64,000 nucleotides of DNA from an uncultured bacterium (GCA_934875375.1 CAKXHL010000004.1:1-64000); one strand, 5' to 3'. Counted from the stretch's first letter, positions 47,451 to 55,803 are shown. The notes: generated by a model not told the origin, from the sequence alone. Translations and numbers: made by a program.

Positions 47451-49268
47451 TTACACGGCCACCAGCCGCTCCAGCTGTGCCATGGTCGTGATTGTTGTTC
47501 CGCACCATTCCGGCAGGTTTGCCCGAACCAGGGCCGTGGCAAACGGTGGCGGTACTGCGTTCCCGCACCTTGCCACTTGCTTGGTTTTCCCGTACTCCTT
47601 GCCGGTGTAATCTTTGTCGATTTTATAATCATCAGGAAAGCCGTTCGCCCTGTATAATTCCCGCGGCGTCAGCATACGCAGCCCTATATCAGCCATGAAA
47701 TACCAGGCGCCGCCGATCAAAAACAGGATCACCTCGTTGTCCGCCAGCGTGTAGCCGCAATACTCATTCAGGGCGGCACGGATTTTTGGCCAGTTTCGGA
47801 GATCGGCGCCCGGTGTCGCTTTTACCACTTCGGTGGTAATCACCCCATGATGGCCTCCGCCAGCGGTTATTGTTTGCACCGGCTCCGTTGCAGGCCCGCC
47901 CAGGTTTGTACCTTTCAGCTTGACCATGCTGGCCATGGTGATAGCTTCACGATCCCGCGTCGTGACCGTGTGAAGCGGTGCGCCCGCGCTCTGGTTGTGG
48001 TCGCCGCTGTAATACTTTGTCAGCGTAGCCGCCGCCAGGCCGTAGCGGTTGGAGGCGTCAATGGTCATAACCGGTTCTTTGACGCTTTGGCCTCGCACTC
48101 GCTCCGATTGCTCCGTGTGGTACTGGATCATGGCCGGACACGCCACGCACTCCTCCGCTTTTGACACCTGGGTGTGCGTCGGCTCCATTACGCTGCGCCC
48201 GCGGTCCCCGCCGCCGGTCTGCCCGATTGCGGCCAGGGTTGGCGTAATCAGCATTTGGTTTCCTGCGGTTGTCACGGTATGCACTGGGGCGCCCGCGGCT
48301 GCCCCCACGCTGTTGGTGGTATTCGTTACCGTCAGCGGCGCCATGACAGGGGAGGCCACGCCGTACCCGTGTTTTGCTGTCACAGTTTGAAGCGGCCCGC
48401 TCATTTCTTGCCCGCGGAAATCCCCAGCATGGTTGACAATCACCAGAAACGGATCCGCCGATTTTATCACGAACTTGTCCACGCCTCTGGCCACACACCG
48501 CATAGTATTGGGACGGAGGGGGCGCTGCGCCGAAAGCCCATATTTTTCCTTGATCTCTGCGCGGCTGTCAAAAATGGACGGGCACGGCAGGCTCCAGTCT
48601 ATGATTTCCGCCGCGCTGCGCCATGGTTTTTTCTTTCCGCTCTTTACCTCCGGGCTGTCTGCCGGTGCGTGTGTTGGTTTCGGCCATACAATAGGCCGCC
48701 CGTCATGCCTGGCAATCAGGAAAAACCGCTTTCGCGTTGTGGGCGCTCCATAATCCGCGGCCACAAGTTCGCGCCACTCGACGGCATATCCCAGGTTTTT
48801 AAGCTGCTCCAGCCATTTGTGGAAAGTTTGGCCCACCAGTTTTTTGACAGGCTTTCCTTTTCGCACAGGCCCCCACGTTTGGAACTCCTCCACGTTCTCC
48901 AGAATAATCACGCGCGGGCGGACCGTTCCGGCCCAGCGCAGGACGATCCATGCAAGCCCGCGTATATTTTTGTCAACAGGTTTCCCACCCTTGGCCTTGC
49001 TGAAATGCTTGCAATCCGGGGAAAACCAGGCCAGGCCCACGGGGCGCCCTTGGCAGACTTCCACCGGGTCCACGTCCCACACGCTGGCTTGAAAATGGCG
49101 CGTGTGTGGGTGGTTCGTCTTGTGCATTAAAATGGCGTCAGGATCGTGGTTCACCGCTATGTCTACCACGCGGCCCGTGGCTAATTCGATCCCGGTTGAC
49201 GCGCCACCGCCGCCGGCGAAATTGTCCACTATGATTTCGTCCAGGAAATTGATCTGCGCCCCACTCAT
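47451..49268 (-). CDS. DNA (cytosine-5) methyltransferase with repetitive TRD
   Basis: The 605-residue C5 methylase shows motif I VDNFAGGGGASTGIE, motif IV SPDCKHFS with the catalytic Cys, motif VI ENVEEF, motif VIII RKRFFLIAR and motif X GNAVPPPFATALV. Between VIII and X lies an insert of about 220 residues made of six diverged repeats, each with a P-x-x-T-V/I-T core. Such repeats are seen in phage methylases. The ATG at 49268 follows GGAGGGCC. It probably protects phage DNA from host restriction. No cognate nuclease is adjacent. Confidence 0.9.
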   Translation of the reverse strand: MSGAQINFLDEIIVDNFAGGGGASTGIELATGRVVDIAVNHDPDAILMHKTNHPHTRHFQASVWDVDPVEVCQGRPVGLAWFSPDCKHFSKAKGGKPVDKNIRGLAWIVLRWAGTVRPRVIILENVEEFQTWGPVRKGKPVKKLVGQTFHKWLEQLKNLGYAVEWRELVAADYGAPTTRKRFFLIARHDGRPIVWPKPTHAPADSPEVKSGKKKPWRSAAEIIDWSLPCPSIFDSRAEIKEKYGLSAQRPLRPNTMRCVARGVDKFVIKSADPFLVIVNHAGDFRGQEMSGPLQTVTAKHGYGVASPVMAPLTVTNTTNSVGAAAGAPVHTVTTAGNQMLITPTLAAIGQTGGGDRGRSVMEPTHTQVSKAEECVACPAMIQYHTEQSERVRGQSVKEPVMTIDASNRYGLAAATLTKYYSGDHNQSAGAPLHTVTTRDREAITMASMVKLKGTNLGGPATEPVQTITAGGGHHGVITTEVVKATPGADLRNWPKIRAALNEYCGYTLADNEVILFLIGGAWYFMADIGLRMLTPRELYRANGFPDDYKIDKDYTGKEYGKTKQVARCGNAVPPPFATALVRANLPEWCGTTITTMAQLERLVAV

Positions 49269-49567
49269 GTTTCCGGCCCTCCAAACGCCGCCAGGTCGAA
49301 ACAGGTCTGTTTCCCAACGTACTGGCACCACGCCCATTCCAGCATGGCGCCGCGGCTGTCCTGGTAGTCCCGCATGAACAGAACCACGTCCGCCGCCTCC
49401 ATCATGGCGAAACACAGGCGCATATAATCCACGGGGCGCAGCCCCTCCGGCGCCGTGGCGGGGTTCAGTACGATATGGCCCGCCGCCGCCAGCTTCTTTT
49501 CCACCTCTCGGAACTTGGCTTTATAACGCCTGTCCCCGGTGATCTTGCCTGATATGTAGATTTTCAC
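49265..49567 (-). CDS. DUF4406 (nucleoside deoxyribosyltransferase-like)
   Basis: The 100-residue protein starts MKIYISGKITGDRRYKAKFR and has HIVLNPATAPEGLRPVDYMR and the GAMLEWAWCQYVGK motif, which define DUF4406, related to nucleoside 2-deoxyribosyltransferases. It may act on nucleotides. It overlaps the C5 methylase by 4 nt. Confidence 0.85.
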   Translation of the reverse strand: MKIYISGKITGDRRYKAKFREVEKKLAAAGHIVLNPATAPEGLRPVDYMRLCFAMMEAADVVLFMRDYQDSRGAMLEWAWCQYVGKQTCFDLAAFGGPET

Positions 49568-49578
49568 AGAAAACCCTC

Positions 49579-50328
49579 CTATTCGTTGAAAATCTCGAAA
49601 TACTCCTGGTATGGGTAACCGCTGATCTCATGCCACCCGCTCCGGCAGGTGGATCCGTCGTCGAACTTATACAGCACGGCGCCCTTTCTCGCTTTCGGGT
49701 CCTTTCTCCAGCTGGACGCAGGCACGGCGGTGTATGTGATTTCCGGCTTGTCCATGTTCTGCGTTTTGCTGTACCGCTTCCCACGCTTGCCGATCTCTCT
49801 GTACCTCTCCATGGTGGAACGGCTTTCTTTCATCAGGTAGGCGGCCAGCTTGTAGTGGTTGCCGCGCCTGTCCATAGGCTTGAAGCTGATACCTCCGCCG
49901 CCTCTTGGGACATTCTCCCACGCCTCCGTGATGATCTCCGGATCCATGCGGGAAATGATAACGTGAATGTGCGGGTTGGTCATGCGCTTGGTTTCTATGA
50001 CCACCACGGCCTTGAACGTGATCCCGCGCTTTTTGCAGAGTTTCCGCAGGTTCCGCAGAAAGGCGGCCTTGTTCTCCAGGATCTCCTCGAAAGAACTGTC
50101 CTTGACGTAGTAGTGTAGAACGGCGTGGAGATCCCTATGGCCGAAATTGGCGTTTATATCCCAGCGCAGGTGTTCCTCTGCCACCCGCTCGTTGATCCGC
50201 TCCTGCTTCTCGGTGGTGTGGCCGGTATTTGGGCCGCGCTTCACTCCTTTGGTGTGAACCCGGAAAGATTGCATTTTCTTGTGTTCGACACACGGACCAG
50301 CTTTCACCACCCTATGAACGTAGGCCAT
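49579..50328 (-). CDS. HUH-type rolling-circle replication initiator
   Basis: This 249-residue protein has the HUH motif TNPHIHVII (His120, His122), a candidate motif I GHRDLHAVLHYY, and motif III HYKLAAYLMKE with Tyr164 and Lys167 (YxxK). These features define a Rep of the phage and plasmid rolling-circle type. It would nick the origin, attach through the tyrosine and prime leading-strand synthesis by host polymerase. The prophage has no primase, helicase or polymerase, which fits this mode, as in P2. A plus-strand small RNA gene lies just upstream. Confidence 0.85.
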   Translation of the reverse strand: MAYVHRVVKAGPCVEHKKMQSFRVHTKGVKRGPNTGHTTEKQERINERVAEEHLRWDINANFGHRDLHAVLHYYVKDSSFEEILENKAAFLRNLRKLCKKRGITFKAVVVIETKRMTNPHIHVIISRMDPEIITEAWENVPRGGGGISFKPMDRRGNHYKLAAYLMKESRSTMERYREIGKRGKRYSKTQNMDKPEITYTAVPASSWRKDPKARKGAVLYKFDDGSTCRSGWHEISGYPYQEYFEIFNE

Positions 50329-50383
50329 GGGTGCCTCCTTTTCTGCTGCTGGTCGCTTTACTAATCACTCTTACCGGCGCTAT

Positions 50384-50401
50384 ACGGGGCCGTGGCCCCG
50401 T
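50384..50401. repeat. Perfect inverted repeat upstream of rep
   Basis: ACGGGGCC and GGCCCCGT are separated by two bases. It lies 56 nt upstream of the rep start and could extrude as a cruciform, so it is a candidate double-strand origin element. No nick site is identified. Confidence 0.4.
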
Positions 50402-50414
50402 CGCTTTTTCCGGC

Positions 50415-50443
50415 TTGTATTCCGTCCGGGAACCTGATATAAT
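50415..50443 (+). promoter_or_regulatory. Promoter of the small RNA upstream of rep
   Basis: TTGTAT (50415-50420), 17-nt spacer and TATAAT (50438-50443) read on the plus strand, opposite to every neighbouring gene. Confidence 0.65.
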
Positions 50444-50448
50444 ATAGG

Positions 50449-50524
50449 TATATCGGACGGTTTTCCGTCGTCTATATTGCCACCTGCGCCGTGTTGACAG
50501 CACCGGGCGCAGGTGGCTTTCTTT
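50449..50524 (+). ncRNA. Candidate countertranscript RNA of the rep leader
   Basis: From the promoter at 50415-50443 an RNA of about 75 nt would start near 50449. It contains a small hairpin GACGG-TTTT-CCGTC and a terminator with 12-bp stem GCCACCTGCGCC/GGCGCAGGTGGC (50479-50490 with 50506-50517), followed by TTTCTTTTT. It is antisense to the rep 5' leader. The layout is that of copy-control RNAs of rolling-circle plasmids. Confidence 0.6.
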
Positions 50525-50758
50525 TTATGCCAGGTAATCCTTGGCCATTTCCAACAGTTCCGCCGCGTGTTCCTGGTCAATAATCTTGACCTTGCCGGGC
50601 TTCTTCGGATCTGCGTCGATGGCCCAGCACGTTTTCTTTGCCAGTATTTCCCGCTTGTTCAGTTCCTTGTCCAGTTCCTTTTCGTAGTAGTCCTGTTCTT
50701 TCTGCCAGGCCACAAACTGTTGGAACTCCTCAACCGTCATTTTTACAGTTATTTCCAC
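50525..50758 (-). CDS. Small charged phage protein
   Basis: The 77-residue protein starts at GTG 50758 with AAGGAGG 5 nt upstream. [20 protein letters not shown] is followed by a coiled coil, [20 protein letters not shown], and a beta segment. A longer reading up to 50809 overlaps the methylase gene. No family is recognised. Confidence 0.6.
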   Translation of the reverse strand: MEITVKMTVEEFQQFVAWQKEQDYYEKELDKELNKREILAKKTCWAIDADPKKPGKVKIIDQEHAAELLEMAKDYLA

Positions 50759-51680
50759 ATTGTCCTCCTTGCGGCGTGTCGAATATTCTTTCGGTTGCCA
50801 TTTGTGCATAGTCGGGGTTGATCTCGCAGCCTATGAAATCGCGCCACAGGCGTTTGGCCACCACTCCGGTGGTGCCGCTCCCGGCGAACGGATCCAGAAC
50901 CGTGCCGCCCAATGGGCTGCCTGCTAAAATACAGGGTTCAATCAGCTTTTCAGGAAACACGGCAAAATGGGCGCCGCGAAAGCCGTTTGTGCTTACGGTC
51001 CACACGTCCCGCTTGTTCCGGCGGCCTGTCTGGTTTTCTCGGTTCCCGTGGCTCTCGCGCTCCACCTGGGCGCTGTTGTCATGTGACCGCCCGCCGGTGT
51101 AGGCACCGCCGCCGCGGAACGTCCTGGCGTTTCCCTTGGTTGACGTAACGGGTTCGCTGATTGCCGCCGCGTCGAAATAATAGCGTTCCGATTTGGAAAG
51201 CAGGAAAATATATTCGTGGCTCTTGGTGCAGCGATCCCGGGCGCTCTCCGGCATACAGTTGGATTTGTTCCATATAATATCCTGGCGCAAATACCACCCG
51301 TCTGCCCGGAGGGCAAAAGCCAGCTGCCAGGGAACGCCGATCAGGTCTTTGTATTTGTAGCCCCGCGGCGTATGCTTTGCCGTGTGACCGCAGGAATTAC
51401 GGGTGTTCGTCGGCGGCTGGCTTCCTGATCTGGTGGCGTAACTGTCGCCCATGTTCACCCACAGGGTTCCGTCTGCCCGCAGAACCCGCCGGACCTCACG
51501 GAAAACGGAAACCAGCGATTGCAGGTATTCCTCCACGCTGGCCTCGTTTCCGATTTGACCCGCCGCGCCATAATCTCGCAAATTATAGTAGGGCGGGGAG
51601 GTGACGCAGGTATGGACGCTTTCGGGCGGTAAATGCCGCAGTTGCTCCAGCGCGTCGCCTGTCAGGATTATTTCAGCCAT
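50730..51680 (-). CDS. DNA N4/N6-methyltransferase (TSPPY type)
   Basis: The 316-residue amino-methyltransferase of beta order has the catalytic motif [14 protein letters not shown] near the N-terminus and the AdoMet-binding motif [14 protein letters not shown] near the C-terminus. [12 protein letters not shown] is also typical. The TSPPY type usually gives N4-methylcytosine or N6-methyladenine. The ATG at 51680 follows GGAGGCGC. Protection of phage DNA or regulation is likely; no endonuclease is linked. Confidence 0.9.
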   Translation of the reverse strand: MAEIILTGDALEQLRHLPPESVHTCVTSPPYYNLRDYGAAGQIGNEASVEEYLQSLVSVFREVRRVLRADGTLWVNMGDSYATRSGSQPPTNTRNSCGHTAKHTPRGYKYKDLIGVPWQLAFALRADGWYLRQDIIWNKSNCMPESARDRCTKSHEYIFLLSKSERYYFDAAAISEPVTSTKGNARTFRGGGAYTGGRSHDNSAQVERESHGNRENQTGRRNKRDVWTVSTNGFRGAHFAVFPEKLIEPCILAGSPLGGTVLDPFAGSGTTGVVAKRLWRDFIGCEINPDYAQMATERIFDTPQGGQCGNNCKNDG

Positions 51681-52059
51681 TGGCGGGCGCCTCCAATTTC
51701 TCCGCCAGGGCCTCAATGGTGGCCGCCGCTTCCTCCAGTTCCGTGGCCAGGAGGTTCCGGCCAAAACGGTCCCGCTGGTGCATGGCCTCCAGGCGGAGGT
51801 CTGCGGCCTGCCGCTTATATGGGTTCGTGCTGTCAGTCTTAACCGGGCCGCTGCCGGTGTATGCCCGTTTCAGCCACCAGGTAGGGCTATTCCGTTCAGC
51901 TTGGTGGGCGCAGTTTTCAGCGTCGCAGTTCTCCGCGTCGCAGCTGTCACAAAATACCCGGTGGAAATCGTCGTCCCACGGGCCTGGCAGGATAGGGAGG
52001 GCGCCCATAAAGTCACCCAGGGCCTCCGGGGAGGCCGTGATCCTTTCAAAGTTATTCAC
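51673..52059 (-). CDS. Phage protein with tandem cysteine repeats
   Basis: The 128-residue protein has a central [17 protein letters not shown] with four Cys and an exact DAENC repeat. The rest is helical, ending in an Ala/Glu-rich helix ([19 protein letters not shown]). The start is GTG at 52059, after GGAGGCCGGGCG. A metal-binding role is likely; no family is recognised. Confidence 0.6.
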   Translation of the reverse strand: MNNFERITASPEALGDFMGALPILPGPWDDDFHRVFCDSCDAENCDAENCAHQAERNSPTWWLKRAYTGSGPVKTDSTNPYKRQAADLRLEAMHQRDRFGRNLLATELEEAAATIEALAEKLEAPANG

Positions 52060-52643
52060 CGCCCGGCCTCCTCTTTGTGGAGGTCCACACCCTCCAGGGC
52101 GTTCCACACGGCCCGCTCCCATTCCTTTGCCCAGCCGGAACAGGCTTTCCGTACTGCGTTAATCACCACGGCCTCACCGTCAGCCTCCCACAGCAGGCGG
52201 TCCTTGTCGATCACGTCCGCGCCGATATGCTCCGCTGGATCCCGCTCGATCATGTCCACCAGGTACAGGGGGACACCCCAGCAGGCACCGCCGCCGGGCG
52301 GCTGGTAAATCTGGAACCCCTGCATAATCACCGGCACCATGGTGACCTCCTCGCCGCGGTCACCGCCGCGCCAGTGATCCATATCGTCCGCCGCCGTTTC
52401 TCTTAAAACCAGCTGCGGCTCCGTGTCCTTAATGATCGACGTGGGCATATCTCGCTCCGGGATCATGCCCATGTGTTCCACGATGGTGGCCAGCACCTTG
52501 CGCGGCAGCAGGGCGCGGTTGGCCATGGCAAACCAGTGATCCGTGTAAATGGCCACGTCGTTGCCGGTGTTCAGGACGGTGTACCCGCCCGCTTTGTAGG
52601 CTCTTTTGATGGCGCGGATCAGCCCGCCCTCGTTAATCAGCAT
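52056..52643 (-). CDS. Hypothetical phage protein
   Basis: The 195-residue protein starts MLINEGGLIRAIKRAYKAGG and has beta-rich middle parts (GNDVAIYTDHWFAMANRALL). AAGGAGGG precedes the ATG at 52643. It is a common hypothetical in phage early operons; function is unknown. Confidence 0.6.
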   Translation of the reverse strand: MLINEGGLIRAIKRAYKAGGYTVLNTGNDVAIYTDHWFAMANRALLPRKVLATIVEHMGMIPERDMPTSIIKDTEPQLVLRETAADDMDHWRGGDRGEEVTMVPVIMQGFQIYQPPGGGACWGVPLYLVDMIERDPAEHIGADVIDKDRLLWEADGEAVVINAVRKACSGWAKEWERAVWNALEGVDLHKEEAGR

Positions 52644-52657
52644 TTGAAACCCTCCTT

Positions 52658-52945
52658 TTATATAAGGTGCGGCATAGGCACCGGCCTTTCCTCCTTGTCG
52701 GCCCTCCACACCTCTGCGTCCCGTATTTCTGTCCAGTCACAGCCCCAAACCTCCGCCGCGTTCAGCAGGGCGGCAAAATTGGAACCGTGCGGCACCACGA
52801 CGGTGCCATATTTCCGGCTTACCACTCTGGCGCAGCCGCTGGCCTGCCAGCGTTCCCGCCGTGCCCGCTCCGTCACAGACGTTTCATACTTGCGGGCGGC
52901 CTCGCGGGTTACACCCCGCCCCAGGCGTTCACCGTACATTCCCAT
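52658..52945 (-). CDS. Small basic phage protein
   Basis: The 95-residue protein has an Arg-rich N-terminal half (REAARKYETSVTERARRERW) and a C-terminal part with NAAEVWGCDWTEIRDAEVW. The ATG at 52945 follows AAGGAGG and lies inside the end of the transglycosylase gene (37-nt overlap). DNA binding is possible but not shown. Confidence 0.5.
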   Translation of the reverse strand: MGMYGERLGRGVTREAARKYETSVTERARRERWQASGCARVVSRKYGTVVVPHGSNFAALLNAAEVWGCDWTEIRDAEVWRADKEERPVPMPHLI

Positions 52946-53838
52946 GTTTCCATGGCCTCCTTGACCGTCCTGGAGTAGTTGGTGGAGGTGATCCCACCGG
53001 CCCATGCGTTTTTCGCGCCGCCCTCGCCCATGTTGTAGGCCATGGCGGCCTTTTCGACGCTGCCATACTTGGCCAGATACAGGCCCAGCTTGTAGCAGCC
53101 GCCCGCGATATTCCCGGAGGTGGTGGTGGGGTCCAGCCCCGTGGCTGCCTGGATCTCCGCATGGTAGGAACCGCCGGGGCCTGGGTTTAACTGCATGATC
53201 CCCACCTCACCAGAGGCGCCCACGGCGTCCATGTCGAAATTGCTTTCCGTCTGTGCCACCGCCAGGGCCAGAGGATAGGGGCAGCCGTATTCCTCGCAGT
53301 ACGTCCTCATGTAGTCCTGCCATTCGTATGGCATAGGAACCGCCAGGGAGAAATAACCCTGCGCCAGCAGCGCCTCCTCGATCTTTTCCGTTTCCTGCGG
53401 GTCCTCCATGTATTCCTCCTCCGCCGCCGCGGTGAACAGCAATTCCGTGGGCAGGATTGCCGCCGGGGCCGCCGACGCTTCCGGCGCGGCAGGTTCCGCC
53501 GCCGGTTCCTCGCTGTACGCCTTGGCCGCCATGACCACGCAGACGGCAACGAACAGCGCCAGGGCGATAAAGGCCAGAACCTTATTGCGCCGGCGGGCTT
53601 TGCGCTCCCGCTCCGCCGCGCGGGCGGTTCTGCGCTCCTTGGCCGCCTTGACCTCCGCCGCGGCCTGTTTCAACTCACGGGCGGACACCGCCGCCCGGTA
53701 AACGGCCAGATCGTCCTCCACGGCAGAGATCCGCACCCCCTGGGTGGTCTGCTCGGTGGTGATGGCCGCCACGTCCTGCTCCAGCTTGTCCACGCGCCGC
53801 TCCATGCGGCGGGCGTATTTTTCGCCTTTCTGGCTCAT
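52909..53838 (-). CDS. Membrane-anchored lytic transglycosylase
   Basis: This 309-residue protein has an N-terminal coiled coil (about 10-75), a basic stretch, one transmembrane helix (VLAFIALALFVAVCVVMAAK) and an Ala/Pro/Glu linker, then an SLT domain. The catalytic Glu is in ALAVAQTESNFDMDAVG and the motif GEVGIMQLNPG follows. It cuts peptidoglycan glycan strands. It lies in the early operon, far from the lysis genes, so a role other than release is possible. Confidence 0.85.
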   Translation of the reverse strand: MSQKGEKYARRMERRVDKLEQDVAAITTEQTTQGVRISAVEDDLAVYRAAVSARELKQAAAEVKAAKERRTARAAERERKARRRNKVLAFIALALFVAVCVVMAAKAYSEEPAAEPAAPEASAAPAAILPTELLFTAAAEEEYMEDPQETEKIEEALLAQGYFSLAVPMPYEWQDYMRTYCEEYGCPYPLALAVAQTESNFDMDAVGASGEVGIMQLNPGPGGSYHAEIQAATGLDPTTTSGNIAGGCYKLGLYLAKYGSVEKAAMAYNMGEGGAKNAWAGGITSTNYSRTVKEAMETWECTVNAWGGV

Positions 53839-54014
53839 TTCTTCGTTACCTCCTTTTTTCTGGTGGCCCGCCCGGTCACCTCATAGGTGATACCGAACCG
53901 GCGGCGTCCGCACTCCGAACAGGTGATTTTCTCACACCTCTGCGCGACGGGTTTTACAGTTTTACCCCTGGCCGCCAGATCGACGGCGCAGGGCTTACAT
54001 AGCAGCTTTGTCAT
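53835..54014 (-). CDS. Small zinc-ribbon-like phage protein
   Basis: The 59-residue protein begins MTKLLCKPCAVDLAARGKTV and has CEKITCSECGRRRFG. Five Cys in CxxC-type pairs suggest a zinc ribbon. The stop overlaps the next start (ATGA), so it is coupled to the transglycosylase gene. Confidence 0.65.
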   Translation of the reverse strand: MTKLLCKPCAVDLAARGKTVKPVAQRCEKITCSECGRRRFGITYEVTGRATRKKEVTKK

Positions 54015-54655
54015 TCGTCCGTGCCCCTTTCGTCAATATGGGCGGCGCACATATCAGCCTCATGCAGCCGCCACACCCATGGCGTTGCGTCCATGGCCGC
54101 GGACAGGTCCCGCAGGTCTGTGCGGGCCGCCGTGTCATAGGCTCCCATGTGCCAGCGGATTGCCAGGGCTTCGTGATCCTCCAGGCGGATAAAGCGGGCG
54201 ATCTGGTACAGGCTCTTTTCTCCGTGCCCCAGGGGGAGGGGATCCCGGAACGTATAACCCAGGTAGTCCTCCCACACACCCGTTTCCGGGTTCCTGCGGC
54301 GTTTTCTTTCAATGTGGTACACGCCTGCCTTGCACACGTCATGCAGCAGCCCCAGGATCGCCACGGTTTCCTCCTCCCGCTCGGAGATGGGGGCAGGCCC
54401 CAGCGCGTCCCTGGGCGTCAGGTCGCGGATCGTGATTTCCCGCAGACGACGGTAAACGTTCAGGCTGTGAATAACCAGGCCACCGGGGAAAGCGCCGTGG
54501 TGCTTGGCTCCCGCCGGGGCCTCGAAAAAGTCCGTTTCATTCTCCAGGCGCTCCAGCAGTTCCTCCGCACCGTCGCGGTGGACGCTGGCCAGAAACAGAT
54601 CCTTGAAATGTTGGGCCACGGTTTGCAGCCCGTTTCTCTCTAAAAAATCAGACAT
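54011..54655 (-). CDS. HD-domain phosphohydrolase
   Basis: The 214-residue HD protein has metal ligands in GGLVIHSLNVYRRL, the HD pair in LGLLHDVCKAG, and further His in PLGHGEKSLYQIARF. The family hydrolyses phosphate esters of nucleotides or nucleic acids; the substrate is unknown. It overlaps the small zinc-ribbon gene by 4 nt. Confidence 0.85.
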   Translation of the reverse strand: MSDFLERNGLQTVAQHFKDLFLASVHRDGAEELLERLENETDFFEAPAGAKHHGAFPGGLVIHSLNVYRRLREITIRDLTPRDALGPAPISEREEETVAILGLLHDVCKAGVYHIERKRRRNPETGVWEDYLGYTFRDPLPLGHGEKSLYQIARFIRLEDHEALAIRWHMGAYDTAARTDLRDLSAAMDATPWVWRLHEADMCAAHIDERGTDE

Positions 54656-54667
54656 TTGCCGTTCCTC

Positions 54668-55240
54668 CTATGCTTCCGGGGCTTCGTTGCCCCAGGCGTC
54701 CCAGCCGTCAGCCCTCTGGCGGGCGAACATTTCCAGCCTGGGCACGTCGCCCAGCAGTTCCACGATCCGCCGGCGGGTTTCGTCCGGCTTCTTGCTGTGC
54801 CCCTCGAACGGGGCTTCTATAATCTGGTGGACATTGTGGGCGCGGATCTGTGTCTTGGCCTTAAAGCCCGGCGTGACGCCCAGCAGGCAAACCTCCGCGT
54901 TTGCGCGGGTGTAGGCACCCAGCCCCATGAAATTGCCGCCCTGCTTGCGGTTCTTTTTGACCCACACGAAAGCCGCGGTTTTGTATGTAAAGCCCCACGC
55001 CTCCATGACCTTTATGGCCTCCGTGATATTGGGGAACGTTGCCCACATAAAGCAGGCTGCCCCCTCTCGGACGATTTCGCGGACCGGCAGGGCGCATATT
55101 TCCGCGGTGGTCATGGTTGGGTAATGCTGTTTTGCAATCCCGTGGGAACTTTTCGTGTTCCCTCCCTGGGAATATGCCCACGGCGGATCCGCATAGATCA
55201 CGCTGTACTGTTTGGCGGGGAGGGGGATATGGTCAGGCAT
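54668..55240 (-). CDS. MT-A70 family adenine methyltransferase
   Basis: The 190-residue MT-A70 protein has the catalytic ADPPWAYSQGG near residue 17 and the CFMWATFPNITEAI and CLLGVTPGFK segments. It methylates adenine N6 in DNA. The length is typical of phage versions. It is the third methylase of the element. Confidence 0.9.
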   Translation of the reverse strand: MPDHIPLPAKQYSVIYADPPWAYSQGGNTKSSHGIAKQHYPTMTTAEICALPVREIVREGAACFMWATFPNITEAIKVMEAWGFTYKTAAFVWVKKNRKQGGNFMGLGAYTRANAEVCLLGVTPGFKAKTQIRAHNVHQIIEAPFEGHSKKPDETRRRIVELLGDVPRLEMFARQRADGWDAWGNEAPEA

Positions 55241-55487
55241 GGCCGTTCACCTCCCGCTTTCCGCTGGCGGCTTGATCTGCCACGAAATAAAGGGCCTCCA
55301 CGTTTGAAAATGTCGTAGCCCGTGCCAGCCCCTCCGCCTCCGCAATCATCAGATCCGCGTCAAGCCCTAATATTTCAGTCGCAGCCCTGACGGCCTTTTC
55401 CGCCTCCAGGTATTCGTTGATTGCGGCCAGCTGCGGGGAGGTGTAGGCCGTCACCATGGCCGCGGTCATGTCGTTACGCTCTGCCAT
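55233..55487 (-). CDS. Small acidic helical phage protein
   Basis: The 84-residue protein starts MAERNDMTAAMVTAYTSPQL and is Ala/Glu-rich. GGAGGCGGC precedes the ATG at 55487. It overlaps the MT-A70 start by 8 nt. No family is recognised. Confidence 0.5.
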   Translation of the reverse strand: MAERNDMTAAMVTAYTSPQLAAINEYLEAEKAVRAATEILGLDADLMIAEAEGLARATTFSNVEALYFVADQAASGKREVNGHA

Positions 55488-55803
55488 GCGCCTGCCGCCT
55501 CCTCTCCATGGCGGTGGTGACTTCCTCCACCATGCCGCGCTCCCGCAGGCCCTCAACGGAAAGGCGGTGCGCCTCATGGTACAGCTGCCCGCCCGCCGCG
55601 TCGTGCGTCGTGATCGTCAGGATCGGGTGCCCCAGGGAGGAGGAAAGAAACGCTTTCGTGTGGCCGTCGTCCGTCGTCCATTCCAGCCAGTAGTCCGGGC
55701 GGCCATTCGCTTTCTGGAAATCCACGCGGCGCATACCCGGCAGGGGCTTGTATGTCGCCACCAGATTGTAAAGGCTGGTTTTGTTGGCTTTCAGCCTCAA
55801 CAC
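55474..55803 (-). CDS. Hypothetical phage protein
   Basis: The 109-residue protein begins at GTG 55803 with GGAGG 7 nt upstream (VLRLKANKTSLYNLVATYKP). It contains aromatic beta strands (RPDYWLEWTTDDGHTKAFLS) and ends in an Arg-rich helix. No family is recognised. Confidence 0.5.
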   Translation of the reverse strand: MLRLKANKTSLYNLVATYKPLPGMRRVDFQKANGRPDYWLEWTTDDGHTKAFLSSSLGHPILTITTHDAAGGQLYHEAHRLSVEGLRERGMVEEVTTAMERRRQAHGRA

